Made by a program: the position numbers and the translations under genes. From assembly GCF_026870155.1 (NCBI RefSeq), contig NZ_CP113975.1, forward strand, positions 806,001-870,000: a stretch of 64,000 nucleotides of DNA, in the 5' to 3' direction. This DNA is from Flavobacterium marginilacus. GTDB taxonomy: Bacteria > Bacteroidota > Bacteroidia > Flavobacteriales > Flavobacteriaceae. Shown piece by piece: positions 18,079-26,608 of the stretch. How positions within the stretch are numbered: position 1 is the first letter of the stretch; every line of letters begins with the position of its first letter. Below the pieces are notes generated by a model, which saw only the letters and a program-made list of their open reading frames with translations, was not told the origin of the DNA and did not search any database.

Positions 18079-19116
18079 TTGAAACTATTCTTTCACAAAT
18101 TGACCCACTGGGAATATTGGCCTTTTCAAATGGTTTACATACCTATATATTTTTTATGGGCGTATTATTCTATTAAGGCAAAATCTATTTTTTTCTTTAA
18201 TGCTTCCAATCCCACTATCAAAAATGGCGGTTTTATGATGGAAAGTAAAAAGCAGATTTATAACCTGATTCCACAAAATTATTACCCAAAAACCGAATTG
18301 ATTCCAGTAGGAACTTCTTTAAAAAATATAAAAAACATCCTTGAAAGTGCATCAATTACCTATCCTTTTATTGCTAAACCCGATATTGGTCTGCGCGGTT
18401 CAGCGGTCAAAAAAATAGAGACTTTCTCCGATTTAAAACAATATGCTGAAAAAGCTCATTTTGATTTTATTGTGCAAAATCTGATTCCGTATAAAAATGA
18501 AATAGGTGTTTTTTATGTACGATATCCACACGAAAAGCAAGGAAGAATTACCGGCATTGTAGCTAAAGAATTTTTAATTGTTACTGGAAATGGTCACGCA
18601 ACTATTGAAGAATTGATAAAAGAAAATCCTAGATTTGAACTGCAATTAAAAGTATTGAAACAAGAATATGGCAGTAAATTACAGAAGGTTTTGCCTGTGG
18701 GCGAAAAAATAAATCTTGTTCCTTATGGAAATCATGCACGTGGCGCTAAATTTCTGGATGTAAGCCATTTGATAACGCCAAAACTTACTGCAGTTTTTAA
18801 TGAAATGTGTGGTCAGATTTCTGGTTTCCATTTTGGAAGATTGGATATTATGTACAATACTTTTGAAGAATTGGAACAAGGAAAGAATTTCTCGGTTGTA
18901 GAACTGAATGGCGCTGCCAGTGAACCGACACATATTTATGATCCCAAACATTCCTTATTATTTGCTTGGAAGGAACTTGCCAGACATATTACCTATATGT
19001 ATGAAATTAGTTCCGCTAATTATCAAAATGGATTTCCGTATCTATCGCACAAAGCAGGAATGAAAGAATATCGTCTGCATCAAATGCAGAATAAGAAAAT
19101 TATAAACTTTCAATAA
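18079..19116 (+). CDS. ATP-grasp protein, D-Ala-D-Ala ligase-like
   Basis: 345 residues from a TTG start at 18079; the residues directly after it (MKLFFHKLTHWEYWP) look family-like, so TTG is preferred over internal ATGs. An N-terminal hydrophobic segment (about 18-34, VYIPIYFLWAYYSIKA) suggests membrane association. The ATP-grasp core has FIAKPDIGLRGSAVKKI, DFIVQNLIPYKNEIGVFYVRYP, GRLDIMYN and the metal-binding ELNGAASEPTHIYDP. Such enzymes join a carboxylate to an amine or thiol; the substrate is unknown. The next gene, a LysE-like exporter, begins directly after its stop codon, hinting that the product is exported. Confidence 0.75.
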   Translation: MKLFFHKLTHWEYWPFQMVYIPIYFLWAYYSIKAKSIFFFNASNPTIKNGGFMMESKKQIYNLIPQNYYPKTELIPVGTSLKNIKNILESASITYPFIAKPDIGLRGSAVKKIETFSDLKQYAEKAHFDFIVQNLIPYKNEIGVFYVRYPHEKQGRITGIVAKEFLIVTGNGHATIEELIKENPRFELQLKVLKQEYGSKLQKVLPVGEKINLVPYGNHARGAKFLDVSHLITPKLTAVFNEMCGQISGFHFGRLDIMYNTFEELEQGKNFSVVELNGAASEPTHIYDPKHSLLFAWKELARHITYMYEISSANYQNGFPYLSHKAGMKEYRLHQMQNKKIINFQ

Positions 19117-19755
19117 ATGAAAGCTTTTAAAAATATAGCAGTTGGGTTTGTGGTGAGCTTTCTAGGCTCACTGCCTCTTGGTTACTTGAATATCATTGGA
19201 GTTGAGGTTCTTTCTAAAGTTGGAATAAATCCTTTGATTTTTTATTTGTTAGGAGTTATTGTTGTTGAAGCTGTTGTGATTTATTTCACAGTGATTTTTG
19301 CCAATAAATTAGTGGGCAATAAAAAGTTAATGAAAGGGATTGATTTCTTTGCTGTGTTTTTTCTTTTTCTGCTGGCTTATTTGTTTTATGCCCATTCGAA
19401 TCAATCAGTCGAAGAACATAATTATTTAGAAAGTTATGTTAGGTATTCTCCTTTTCTAATCGGAATGGTATTGTGCGGGATGAATTTTCTTCAAATACCG
19501 TTTTGGGTGGCTTGGAATTTATATTTGATGAATGCCAATCACATAGTATTGGATAGTAAACTAAAATTTCATTATATTTTTGGAACTTTAGTGGGAACCT
19601 TTTGGGGAATGTTATTAGCAATATTTGTACTGGATTCTTTATCGAAGAACACATTTTCTTTTTCGAAATACATTATGCCGATATGTATTCCGCTATTTTT
19701 TGTTGTTTTGGCCCTCTTCCAGATTTTTAAAGTCTATAAAAAATACATTAGATAA
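19117..19755 (+). CDS. LysE-like integral membrane transporter
   Basis: 212 residues with six hydrophobic helices. It starts with the LysE-type motif region GSLPLGYLNIIG (family G-x-x-P-G-P-x-N, here with Leu-Gly). No gap to the ATP-grasp gene (TAA then ATG), so the pair is translationally linked. The 3' end overlaps the convergent GNAT gene by 8 bp. The substrate is unknown; an amino-acid-like conjugate is a guess from the partner enzyme. Confidence 0.65.
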   Translation: MKAFKNIAVGFVVSFLGSLPLGYLNIIGVEVLSKVGINPLIFYLLGVIVVEAVVIYFTVIFANKLVGNKKLMKGIDFFAVFFLFLLAYLFYAHSNQSVEEHNYLESYVRYSPFLIGMVLCGMNFLQIPFWVAWNLYLMNANHIVLDSKLKFHYIFGTLVGTFWGMLLAIFVLDSLSKNTFSFSKYIMPICIPLFFVVLALFQIFKVYKKYIR

Positions 19756-20326
19756 GAATCAAAGACGATTGACTCATGTCGTATGCCAAAATAAAATAGC
19801 TGTTATTATTAAATTGAAAATCACCAATAACAGACCATTTTAGCTTTTCAATATGTGCTTTTTGTGAGGGTATATTGGTTTTGTTGATAAAAGTAATACC
19901 CACAAGAAATTTTTCCCAAAGATGAATCCGCATAAAATCGAAGAAAGGATTAATCAGCCCTTTTCCTCTGTATTTTTTGTCAATGCAGATTGGACCGTAT
20001 TGAAAAGTATTGCTATCAGTCATTTTGAAATCTTTAAAGGTAAGCTCGGGAAGCATTGGTGTCATATGATTAAAAATCGCCCATTGGCTGAAATATTGCC
20101 AGCTTGCTGCAAAAATGTAAGCGATTATTCTGCCATTCTCTTTGGCAACAAATAAACCTTCCTGGCGGATGACTTCCTGCAATTGTTCAACAGAAAAAGG
20201 AGTGGTTACAAAACCAGCAGTTTTTTCTTCTTCGGTCATGTTCGAGACCAGATAAATTTCCTGTAATGCCAATACACCTTCAATATCAGTGATTTTTGCT
20301 GTTCCAAATTGGATGTGATCAATCAT
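19748..20326 (-). CDS. GNAT-family N-acetyltransferase
   Basis: 192 residues. Acetyl-CoA-binding GNAT core: GLFVAKENGRIIAYIFAA, YGPICIDKKYRGKGLINPFFDFM (the R/Q-x-x-G-x-G/A signature as RGKGLI), and FINKTNIPSQKAHIEKLKWSVIGDF. The substrate is unknown. Convergent with the LysE-like gene and divergent from the SDR gene. Confidence 0.85.
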   Translation of the reverse strand: MIDHIQFGTAKITDIEGVLALQEIYLVSNMTEEEKTAGFVTTPFSVEQLQEVIRQEGLFVAKENGRIIAYIFAASWQYFSQWAIFNHMTPMLPELTFKDFKMTDSNTFQYGPICIDKKYRGKGLINPFFDFMRIHLWEKFLVGITFINKTNIPSQKAHIEKLKWSVIGDFQFNNNSYFILAYDMSQSSLILI

Positions 20327-20439
20327 TTTTGCAGATTCTAGTTTTTTGTAAAAATAAAAAAAATGGAGAAGTAATTATTCAGCCAGATAATGGATATTAG
20401 TTTTGAAATTTAAAAGTGTGGTTTTTTAACTGTTTTGCT

Positions 20440-20447
20440 TATTTTTG
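20440..20447 (+). promoter_or_regulatory. Putative -7 box of the SDR gene
   Basis: TATTTTTG matches TAnnTTTG only 4 bp before the ATG at 20452, so the transcript would have a very short leader. Confidence 0.35.
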
Positions 20448-20451
20448 CCAC

Positions 20452-21129
20452 ATGAAAAATATTATTATTACAGGTACTTCAAGAGGAATAGGTTTTGAAT
20501 TGGCATTGAAATTTGCTAATGAAGGGCATCAGGTACTGGCGTTGTCGAGAAAAGCTAATCAAGAGCTGCTTTCTCATCAAAACATTACTTTTCTTTCTGT
20601 TGATTTATCCAATGAAGCCGAGTTGCAGCAAGTGACCGAATTTTTATTTAGTACTTGGAAAAAAATAGATGCAGTTGTCCATAACGCTGGGAGTTTATTA
20701 CTAAGACCTTTTTCTGAAACCACTCAAAATGATTTCGAGAATATATATAAAGTAAATGTTTTTGGAGTGGCTAATTTGACACGTATCTGCTTGCCTTATT
20801 TACAAAAAGGAAGCCACGTAGTCACTATTAGTTCTATGGGAGGAGTACAAGGAAGTCTTAAGTTTGCAGGATTAGCAGCTTATAGTTCCAGTAAAGGAGC
20901 GGTAATCACTTTGTCTGAATTATTGGCAGAAGAATATAAAGACCAGGGTATTTCATTTAATGTTTTGGCTTTGGGTTCAGTTCAGACCGAAATGCTGCAG
21001 GAAGCTTTTCCAGGTTATCAGGCACCTCTTTCGGCTGGTGAAATGGCTCATTATATCTATGATTTTACGCTTACAGGGAATAAATATTTTAATGGTAAAG
21101 TGTTGCCGGTTTCTTCTACAAATCCATAA
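20452..21129 (+). CDS. Short-chain dehydrogenase/reductase
   Basis: 225 residues from ATG 20452; an upstream in-frame start at 20416 would put non-family residues before the Rossmann strand. Classical SDR features: TGTSRGIG cofactor motif at residues 7-14, VHNAGSLLL (NAG motif), catalytic Ser in SSMGG and YSSSKGA (Tyr-x-x-x-Lys). NAD(P)H oxidoreductase of unknown substrate. Before the IVP-type insertion it probably lay directly beside the SprT-like gene. Confidence 0.9.
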   Translation: MKNIIITGTSRGIGFELALKFANEGHQVLALSRKANQELLSHQNITFLSVDLSNEAELQQVTEFLFSTWKKIDAVVHNAGSLLLRPFSETTQNDFENIYKVNVFGVANLTRICLPYLQKGSHVVTISSMGGVQGSLKFAGLAAYSSSKGAVITLSELLAEEYKDQGISFNVLALGSVQTEMLQEAFPGYQAPLSAGEMAHYIYDFTLTGNKYFNGKVLPVSSTNP

Positions 21130-21535
21130 GAATTATAAGTTATGAATTATAAGATATGAGTGAAAGCATTATCAGAATAAAAAGTTTTGAATTAGCGATA
21201 AAAGGCGTTAATTTTTATAAATATTTAGTTTCCGAAAAGAGAGAATTTGTAATGAGTAAACAGTTTTTGCGTTCAGTAACTTCTGTTGGTGCAAATATTC
21301 GTGAAGCTGTAAATGCTCAAAGTAAAGCTGATTTTATTCATAAGTTGTCTATTTCGCAAAAAGAGTGTGATGAAACAATGTATTGGTTAGAACTTTTAAA
21401 GGAAACAGATTATATTTCTGAAAAGGAATTTAGTACAATTCATCAGCAAAGTAATGAAGTTTTTAAAATCATTAGAAGCATAATCATTACTTCGAAGAAA
21501 AATTCATAACTCATAATTTATAACTCATAACTATT
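21130..21535. mobile_element. Four-helix-bundle gene with imperfect terminal inverted repeats
   Basis: ATAAGTTATGAATTATAAGA-type sequence right after the SDR stop codon and its inverted counterpart (AACTCATAATTTATAACTCA type, 21509-21531) flank the 117-aa gene. Aligned as inverted repeats over 26 bp, 21 positions agree. The right end stops at the TTG start codon of the SprT-like gene. This looks like a small insertion cassette. No target duplication is visible. Confidence 0.5.
21156..21509 (+). CDS. Four-helix-bundle protein (23S rRNA IVP family)
   Basis: 117 residues, all helical: IRIKSFELAIKGVNFYKYL, MSKQFLRSVTSVGANIREAVNAQSKADFIHKLSISQKECDETMYWLELL, and a last helix of SNEVFKIIRSIIITS. 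This is the family first seen in intervening sequences of 23S rRNA and found widely in Bacteroidetes as isolated genes; in some DGR systems a relative acts as accessory variability determinant. No reverse transcriptase or template repeat is in this window. Inverted repeats on both sides point to mobility. Confidence 0.85.
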   Translation: MSESIIRIKSFELAIKGVNFYKYLVSEKREFVMSKQFLRSVTSVGANIREAVNAQSKADFIHKLSISQKECDETMYWLELLKETDYISEKEFSTIHQQSNEVFKIIRSIIITSKKNS

Positions 21536-22135
21536 TTGTCAGAGACGCTTTTTAAATATTTGCCTGAACATGCCGTAAAACCAGCTTTTGAACTGATTGT
21601 GGCAAATCAGGTGCATCTTAAAATTGTCAATGAACGGCAGACACGCCATGGCGATTATAGAAAAGGACCGAGCGGGAAACACGAAATTACAGTAAACGCA
21701 AGTCTTAATAAATACAGGTTTTTGATAACACTGATTCATGAGATTTCGCATTTGGTGGCATTTGAAAAATTCGGAAGAAATATTAAACCTCATGGAGATG
21801 AATGGAAATATTCTTTTCAAAGGCTGATGATGCCGTTTATCCGGTCAGAGATTTTCCCCAGTCATTTACTGCCTTTGCTGGCGAGACATTTTAAAAATCC
21901 GTCTGCAAGCAGTGATACAGATGTTACATTAGCGTTAGCTTTAAAGCAGTATGATAAACCTAATGATAAAAGTTATATATTTGAAATTCCTTACGGAAGT
22001 GTTTTTAGAATTTCCAATGGGAAGATTTTTAAGAAAATAGCAATACGAACCAAGCGTTACGAATGCTTAGAAATAAGTTCCGGACGATTGTATTTATTTA
22101 ATCCAAATGCTGAGGTGGAATTGCTGCCAAATTAA
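21536..22135 (+). CDS. SprT-like zinc metalloprotease-type protein
   Basis: 199 residues. The SprT-like domain has the zinc motif HEISH in LITLIHEISHLVAFEKFG, followed by a third ligand region NIKPHGDEWK. C-terminal zinc-ribbon cysteines are largely absent. The start is TTG (21536), with the family-like beginning MSETLFKYLPEHAVKP. The bases just upstream belong to the inserted cassette, so the original ATG and ribosome-binding context may have been altered. Likely co-transcribed with the mannose-1-phosphate guanylyltransferase gene 36 bp downstream. Confidence 0.82.
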   Translation: MSETLFKYLPEHAVKPAFELIVANQVHLKIVNERQTRHGDYRKGPSGKHEITVNASLNKYRFLITLIHEISHLVAFEKFGRNIKPHGDEWKYSFQRLMMPFIRSEIFPSHLLPLLARHFKNPSASSDTDVTLALALKQYDKPNDKSYIFEIPYGSVFRISNGKIFKKIAIRTKRYECLEISSGRLYLFNPNAEVELLPN

Positions 22136-22171
22136 TAAAAGCTGTTAGAAGGCTATAAAAAGAAGTTAAAA

Positions 22172-23227
22172 ATGAACAAAAACTATTACGCAATACTTAT
22201 GGCAGGAGGGATCGGTTCCCGATTTTGGCCGGTAAGTACGAAAGAGTTCCCAAAACAGTTTCATGACATGCTGGGTTCTGGAGAAACTTTAATTCAGAAG
22301 ACATTCAGCCGATTGTCACAAATTATTCCGAAAGAGAATATTTTGATTTTGACGCATGAGAGTTATAATAATTTGATTTTAGAACAACTGCCAATGGTGA
22401 AACAGGAGCAGATTGTTTTGGAGCCTGCAATGAGAAATACAGCACCTTGTATTTTGTATGCCTCATTAAAAATTAAAAAAATGAATCCAAATGCTGTGAT
22501 GGTAGTCGCTCCAAGTGATCATTGGATTGAAGACGAAATGCAGTTTGTGGCCAATTTACAGCGTTCTTTTGATCTGTGCGAAAGAGAAGAATCTCTGATG
22601 ACTTTAGGTATTTTGCCAACAGCTCCAAATACAGGTTATGGTTATATTGAATTTGATAAATTAGACAGCCGCTCGATAAAAAAAGTTGTACAGTTTAGAG
22701 AAAAACCAGATTCAAAAACGGCTAGAAGATTTATACAAAGCAGGAATTATTTGTGGAATGCAGGTATTTTTATGTGGAGTGTTAAATCTATTTTGAAAGC
22801 TTTTGAAGAATTTCAGCCTGAAATGTATGCTCATTTTATGAAAGGGTTTGATGTATATAATTCAGAGGATGAACATGCTTTTATACAGGAAAATTATCCA
22901 AATGCTGATAATATTTCCATAGATTATGCGATTATGGAAAATGCTCAAAATGTGTATGTGCTTCCTGCAACTTTTGATTGGAATGATTTAGGAACATGGG
23001 GTTCATTACATGAAAAACTGCCAAAAGACGATAATAATAATGCAGTAGTAAATGCTACGGTATTATTGCAGAATTCTTCCAATAATATTGTAAGAACAGC
23101 TTTAGGGAAACAAGTAATTGTTGACGGATTGGATGATTATATTATTGTTGATAAAGATTCAGTTTTATTGATTTATCCAAAAAGTAAAGAACAGGAAATA
23201 AAAGGAATTGTTTCTCAGCTGAAATAA
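22172..23227 (+). CDS. manC: Mannose-1-phosphate guanylyltransferase
   Basis: 351 residues; makes GDP-mannose from mannose-1-phosphate and GTP for glycan synthesis. Nucleotidyltransferase signature LMAGGIGSRFWPVSTKEFPKQF at residues 9-30, then AMRNTAPC, VVAPSDHWI, TGYGYIEF, VVQFREKP and FDWNDLGTWGS. Only the transferase domain is present, with no fused isomerase, as is normal for Bacteroidetes. Followed by a good terminator. Confidence 0.92.
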   Translation: MNKNYYAILMAGGIGSRFWPVSTKEFPKQFHDMLGSGETLIQKTFSRLSQIIPKENILILTHESYNNLILEQLPMVKQEQIVLEPAMRNTAPCILYASLKIKKMNPNAVMVVAPSDHWIEDEMQFVANLQRSFDLCEREESLMTLGILPTAPNTGYGYIEFDKLDSRSIKKVVQFREKPDSKTARRFIQSRNYLWNAGIFMWSVKSILKAFEEFQPEMYAHFMKGFDVYNSEDEHAFIQENYPNADNISIDYAIMENAQNVYVLPATFDWNDLGTWGSLHEKLPKDDNNNAVVNATVLLQNSSNNIVRTALGKQVIVDGLDDYIIVDKDSVLLIYPKSKEQEIKGIVSQLK

Positions 23228-23246
23228 CCGAAATATATTTTACTTA

Positions 23247-23284
23247 AAAAGGGCAGCAATAATTTAATTGCGGCCCTTTTTAGT
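23247..23284 (+). terminator. Terminator after the guanylyltransferase gene
   Basis: AAAAGGGC (23247-23254) pairs with GCCCTTTT (23273-23280), with an A/T-rich inner stem and a T-rich tail. 20 bp after the stop codon. Confidence 0.7.
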
Positions 23285-23329
23285 TTTACTCCAAAGATGA
23301 TGGTGTATTTATATATTTTGCTGAAGAGA

Positions 23330-24091
23330 TTATTCTTTTAAATGCGCTTCTCTGACTTTTTTGAACAATTCTGAAGAATAAACAAATTCTACGATGGCTT
23401 CATTGTTGGTTCTGAAAATCTCTTCTTTATTTCCCTGCCAGGCTTTAACGCCATTTTTTAGAAATAAAATATTATCGCCAATTTCCATAACAGAGTTCAT
23501 ATCATGTGTGTTTACGACTGTTGTAATATTGTATTCTACCGTTATTTCCTTGATGAGGTTGTCAATTAAAATTGCCGTATTGGGGTCTAATCCCGAATTT
23601 GGTTCATCACAAAATAGATATTTAGGATTGTTTACGATGGCTCTTGCGATTGCAACCCTTTTTTGCATTCCTCCCGAAATTTCAGAAGGTAATTTTTTAT
23701 GTGCGCCCACAAGATTTACTCTTTCTAAAACAAAATCTACTCGTTTCTGGATTTTTAATTTGCTGTCATTGGTGAACATTCTTAAAGGGAAAGCTACATT
23801 CTCGGCAACAGTCATGCTGTCAAAAAGGGCACTTCCTTGAAAGAGCATTCCGATTTCTGTACGTATTTCTCTTTTTTCGTCAGCATTTAAATCTGAATAA
23901 ATCCGTCCGTCAAATGATATGGTTCCTGCCTCTGGAGTATGGATTCCCAATAATGATTTCAATAAAACAGTTTTCCCAGATCCGCTCTGGCCAATAATTA
24001 AATTGGTTTTGCCTGCTTCAAAAACACTGGAAATCCCTTTCAGAATTTTGACGCCGTTAAATGATTTTTCTATATTTTTTATTTCTATCAT
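23330..24091 (-). CDS. ABC transporter ATPase, MlaF-like
   Basis: 253 residues from ATG 24091. A longer frame to 24151 would lie inside the permease gene; the ATGA overlap (24088-24091) with that gene supports 24091. Walker A IGQSGSGKT, signature ISGGMQKRVAIARA and Walker B FCDEPNSGLD are all present. Together with the MlaE-type permease it would move phospholipid-like lipids between inner and outer membrane. The substrate-binding MCE gene is not next to them here. Confidence 0.9.
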   Translation of the reverse strand: MIEIKNIEKSFNGVKILKGISSVFEAGKTNLIIGQSGSGKTVLLKSLLGIHTPEAGTISFDGRIYSDLNADEKREIRTEIGMLFQGSALFDSMTVAENVAFPLRMFTNDSKLKIQKRVDFVLERVNLVGAHKKLPSEISGGMQKRVAIARAIVNNPKYLFCDEPNSGLDPNTAILIDNLIKEITVEYNITTVVNTHDMNSVMEIGDNILFLKNGVKAWQGNKEEIFRTNNEAIVEFVYSSELFKKVREAHLKE

Positions 24092-24837
24092 TTTGTTAAG
24101 AGTAATTGGGTAATAACATAATTGAGTACAATAATGGTAACCGAAGTCCAAACAAAGGATACGGTACTTGCCTTACCTACTTCAAGTGCCCCACCTTTCA
24201 TATAATAACCATGAAAAGAAGGAATGGTTGCTAAAAGCATACCAAAAATAAATGTTTTAGTGAAAGAATATACAACATGAAAAGGAAGGAAATCCCGCTG
24301 AATTCCTTCGATAAAATCAACATCGGCACCAAAACCGCCATAAACGGTAGCGATATATCCGCCAGCTATACCCAAAAACATTCCAATTCCGATAAGGAAT
24401 GGATATAAAAGCAATGCTATTATTTTTGGGAAAACCAAATAATTAAGAGAGTTAACTCCCATAACTTCTAGAGCGTCAATTTGTTCTGTAACGCGCATTG
24501 ATCCTATGCTCGATGTTATAAATGAACCCATTTTTCCTGCCATAATGATGGACATAAATGTTGGTGCAAATTCTAAAATCACCGATTGACGGGTGGCATA
24601 TCCAATAAGATATTTAGGAATGAAAGAATTAGTTAAGTTCAAAGCAGTCTGTATAGAAACAACACCGCCAACGAAGAATGAAATGAATGCAACAATGCCT
24701 AGTGAATCAATAATTAAATCATCGACTTCTTTGAAGATTAAACCTTTCATAACAGACCATTTTGTTGGCTTTCTGAAGATTTCTTTCCACATTAAAAAAT
24801 ATTTCCCAATTTGGGATAAATAGCGAATGAGCATCAT
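24088..24837 (-). CDS. MlaE-family ABC permease
   Basis: 249 residues with about five membrane helices. MlaE hallmarks: SFFVGGVVSIQTALNL, the central conserved FAPTFMSIIMAGKMGSFITSSIGSMRVTEQIDALEVMGVN, and the C-terminal KTFIFGMLLATIPSFHGYYMKGGALEVG. Overlaps the ATPase gene by 4 bp (ATGA), so the two are translationally coupled. Confidence 0.92.
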   Translation of the reverse strand: MMLIRYLSQIGKYFLMWKEIFRKPTKWSVMKGLIFKEVDDLIIDSLGIVAFISFFVGGVVSIQTALNLTNSFIPKYLIGYATRQSVILEFAPTFMSIIMAGKMGSFITSSIGSMRVTEQIDALEVMGVNSLNYLVFPKIIALLLYPFLIGIGMFLGIAGGYIATVYGGFGADVDFIEGIQRDFLPFHVVYSFTKTFIFGMLLATIPSFHGYYMKGGALEVGKASTVSFVWTSVTIIVLNYVITQLLLTK

Positions 24838-24943
24838 TTTCTAGTATTCAGTTTACGGGTTACAGTATTCAGAAAAGAATACAGGTATGCAAAAATACTG
24901 TATTTTGTTGGAATTTTTGTTTTTAATTACCAAAGGGTAAATA

Positions 24944-25792
24944 TTAAAACAATTTCTCTTTCATTTTTTGCAGGCGATAATTGCGTATGAATTTTGCCTG
25001 TTCATTAGTAACTAATAGAGGAGTTTTTGCCGATTTTGCTTTCCAAAAACCTTGGATGTAATCGAGAAAAAGAAGTGGTTTTTTCTTCATCATTGCCAAT
25101 TTTGCTGATGCAATTGCAGTTATCCAGAAGCCATAGCCAAGTGTGTAAAATGCTTCACCTTGTTTGTAGCGCGCAGTTTTGTTGTAATTTGCACCCGTAG
25201 GTTTAAGATGTTTTACGTGCAAAGAAGCATCGGTAACAACCTTCCAATTGTAATATTTGCAAAGCAGTTCGTCAACCGTATCCCAGCCCATTGCAGGTTT
25301 TAATCCGCCAATTTGTTTAAAAGTTTCTTTTCGATATGCTTTCAGTGCGCCTCTGATGTGATCTTTGTCGGTTAGGTTTTCAAGAACCCAGTCACCGTTT
25401 TTTTCGATATAGCAAAATCCGCCGGCCATTCCGATTCGGTCATCCGATTTAAAATGTTTGATTACGGTTTCAAAATAATTAGAAGGAAAAATTAAATCGG
25501 CATCAATTTTTACGATTAAATCATAATCTTCGTCCAAAGTTTCAAATCCTTTCTGAAAAGCCTGAATCACTTTACTTCCAGGTAAATGAATTATTTCCGA
25601 AGTTTTATTTACCAGACTAATAAACGGATTTTCTTTGGCGAAAGCCGAAACAATCTCCGCAGTTTTATCAGTAGAATTGTCATTTACTACAACAACTTTG
25701 GCCGGCAAAACGGTTTGATTTGCTAAACTGTTTAAGGTTAGCTGAATGAAGGTTTCTTCGTTGTAGGTTGGAATAACTATGTAATATCTCAT
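24944..25792 (-). CDS. Glycosyltransferase family 2
   Basis: 282 residues, cytosolic GT-A fold: VIPTYNEETFIQLTLNSL start, VVNDNSTDKTAEIV, the KIDADLIFP metal-binding motif, and MGWDTVDELLCKYYNW acceptor region. A C-terminal amphipathic region (about 225-265) may bind the membrane. The acceptor sugar is unknown. Followed on the same strand by the small methyltransferase gene upstream at 26418, and likely part of surface glycan or lipid synthesis. Confidence 0.85.
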   Translation of the reverse strand: MRYYIVIPTYNEETFIQLTLNSLANQTVLPAKVVVVNDNSTDKTAEIVSAFAKENPFISLVNKTSEIIHLPGSKVIQAFQKGFETLDEDYDLIVKIDADLIFPSNYFETVIKHFKSDDRIGMAGGFCYIEKNGDWVLENLTDKDHIRGALKAYRKETFKQIGGLKPAMGWDTVDELLCKYYNWKVVTDASLHVKHLKPTGANYNKTARYKQGEAFYTLGYGFWITAIASAKLAMMKKKPLLFLDYIQGFWKAKSAKTPLLVTNEQAKFIRNYRLQKMKEKLF

Positions 25793-25802
25793 TTTAAGAA
25801 TT

Positions 25803-25899
25803 TTAGATTTTAGATTGATGATTTTAGATTAACGATTTTGAGTAAAGGTTAAAATAAAAATCAAAAATCAGATATCGTTAATCAGTAATCTTAAATCTT
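25803..25899. repeat. Palindromic spacer between GT2 and methyltransferase genes
   Basis: Two tandem GATTTTAGATT-type copies on the left face inverted ATCGTTAATCAGTAATCTTA-type sequence on the right, forming a long imperfect stem; GATTAACGAT and ATCGTTAATC are the best-matched arms. Probably a repetitive element or processing hairpin. Confidence 0.35.
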
Positions 25900-26418
25900 A
25901 ACTTTTTCTGCGTAAACTATATAATATCTCGGCGTGAAAAATCGTAATAAGGGACGGAAACCAATTTTTTTAACCGGATGAGTAAATTTCTCTCTGTCAA
26001 TGATTTTCCAGCCTGTTTTTTCTAATAACCAATCCAATTGCCAGTCTTCAAATTCATGATAGTGCCTGTCCCACATATCAGTTTTACTACGGTAGGCAGA
26101 AGAAAACCAAAGGCGCAATGGAATTGAAATTAATAATTTATCTGATTTTATTTCACTTAAAATAGTATACGGATTGAGCAGATGTTCAAAAATTTCAAAA
26201 GCAGTAACGACATCCTGCTTTCCTTCTGAAAAAACATTTTGATTCATGTCTAAATCTTCACCAGTGGTGTTTTTTACAGAATAGCCTTCTTCTTTCATAA
26301 TTTTAGAAAAAGGATTGTCAACACCAAGATCTAATATGGTTTGCGAAGGAGATACATGTTTCTTTAAAAATTCTAAAGTATGCTTGAATCGTTTATTGGG
26401 AAATGTTTTTTCGTACAT
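25891..26418 (-). CDS. SAM-dependent methyltransferase
   Basis: 175 residues, class I fold with motif I ILDLGVDNPFSKIM (about 29-42), then GEDLDMNQNV (acidic loop), DVVTAFEIFEHLLNPY, and LLISIPLRLWFSS. Short for the family but complete in its core. Neighbour of the GT2 gene, so probably modifies a glycan or lipid intermediate; the substrate is unknown. Confidence 0.78.
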   Translation of the reverse strand: MYEKTFPNKRFKHTLEFLKKHVSPSQTILDLGVDNPFSKIMKEEGYSVKNTTGEDLDMNQNVFSEGKQDVVTAFEIFEHLLNPYTILSEIKSDKLLISIPLRLWFSSAYRSKTDMWDRHYHEFEDWQLDWLLEKTGWKIIDREKFTHPVKKIGFRPLLRFFTPRYYIVYAEKVKI

Positions 26419-26552
26419 GATTTTAATTTTTGACTACGCTTTTGCTTTAGCGTCTGCAAATATAAAGATTCTCTTTCTTATACTGTTTGTAATTTAATAT
26501 TTGTCCCAATATTATTTGAGTTTAGAAATGTATTTTTTTATTTCTAAAACAA

Positions 26553-26585
26553 AAGCCCACTGCACTAAAAAAAGTGAGCGGGCTT
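26553..26585 (-). terminator. Terminator of the KAS III-like gene
   Basis: AAGCCCACTGCACT and AGTGAGCGGGCTT form an imperfect stem around an A-rich loop, 24 bp past the stop codon at 26609, with a T-rich stretch following on the reverse strand. Confidence 0.55.
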
Positions 26586-26608
26586 ACAATAAACGTACAG
26601 GGGTAATC

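Noticed and set aside
21156..21509. Diversity-generating retroelement accessory gene
   Set aside because: The four-helix-bundle fold fits, but no reverse transcriptase, template repeat or variable target is present in the window.
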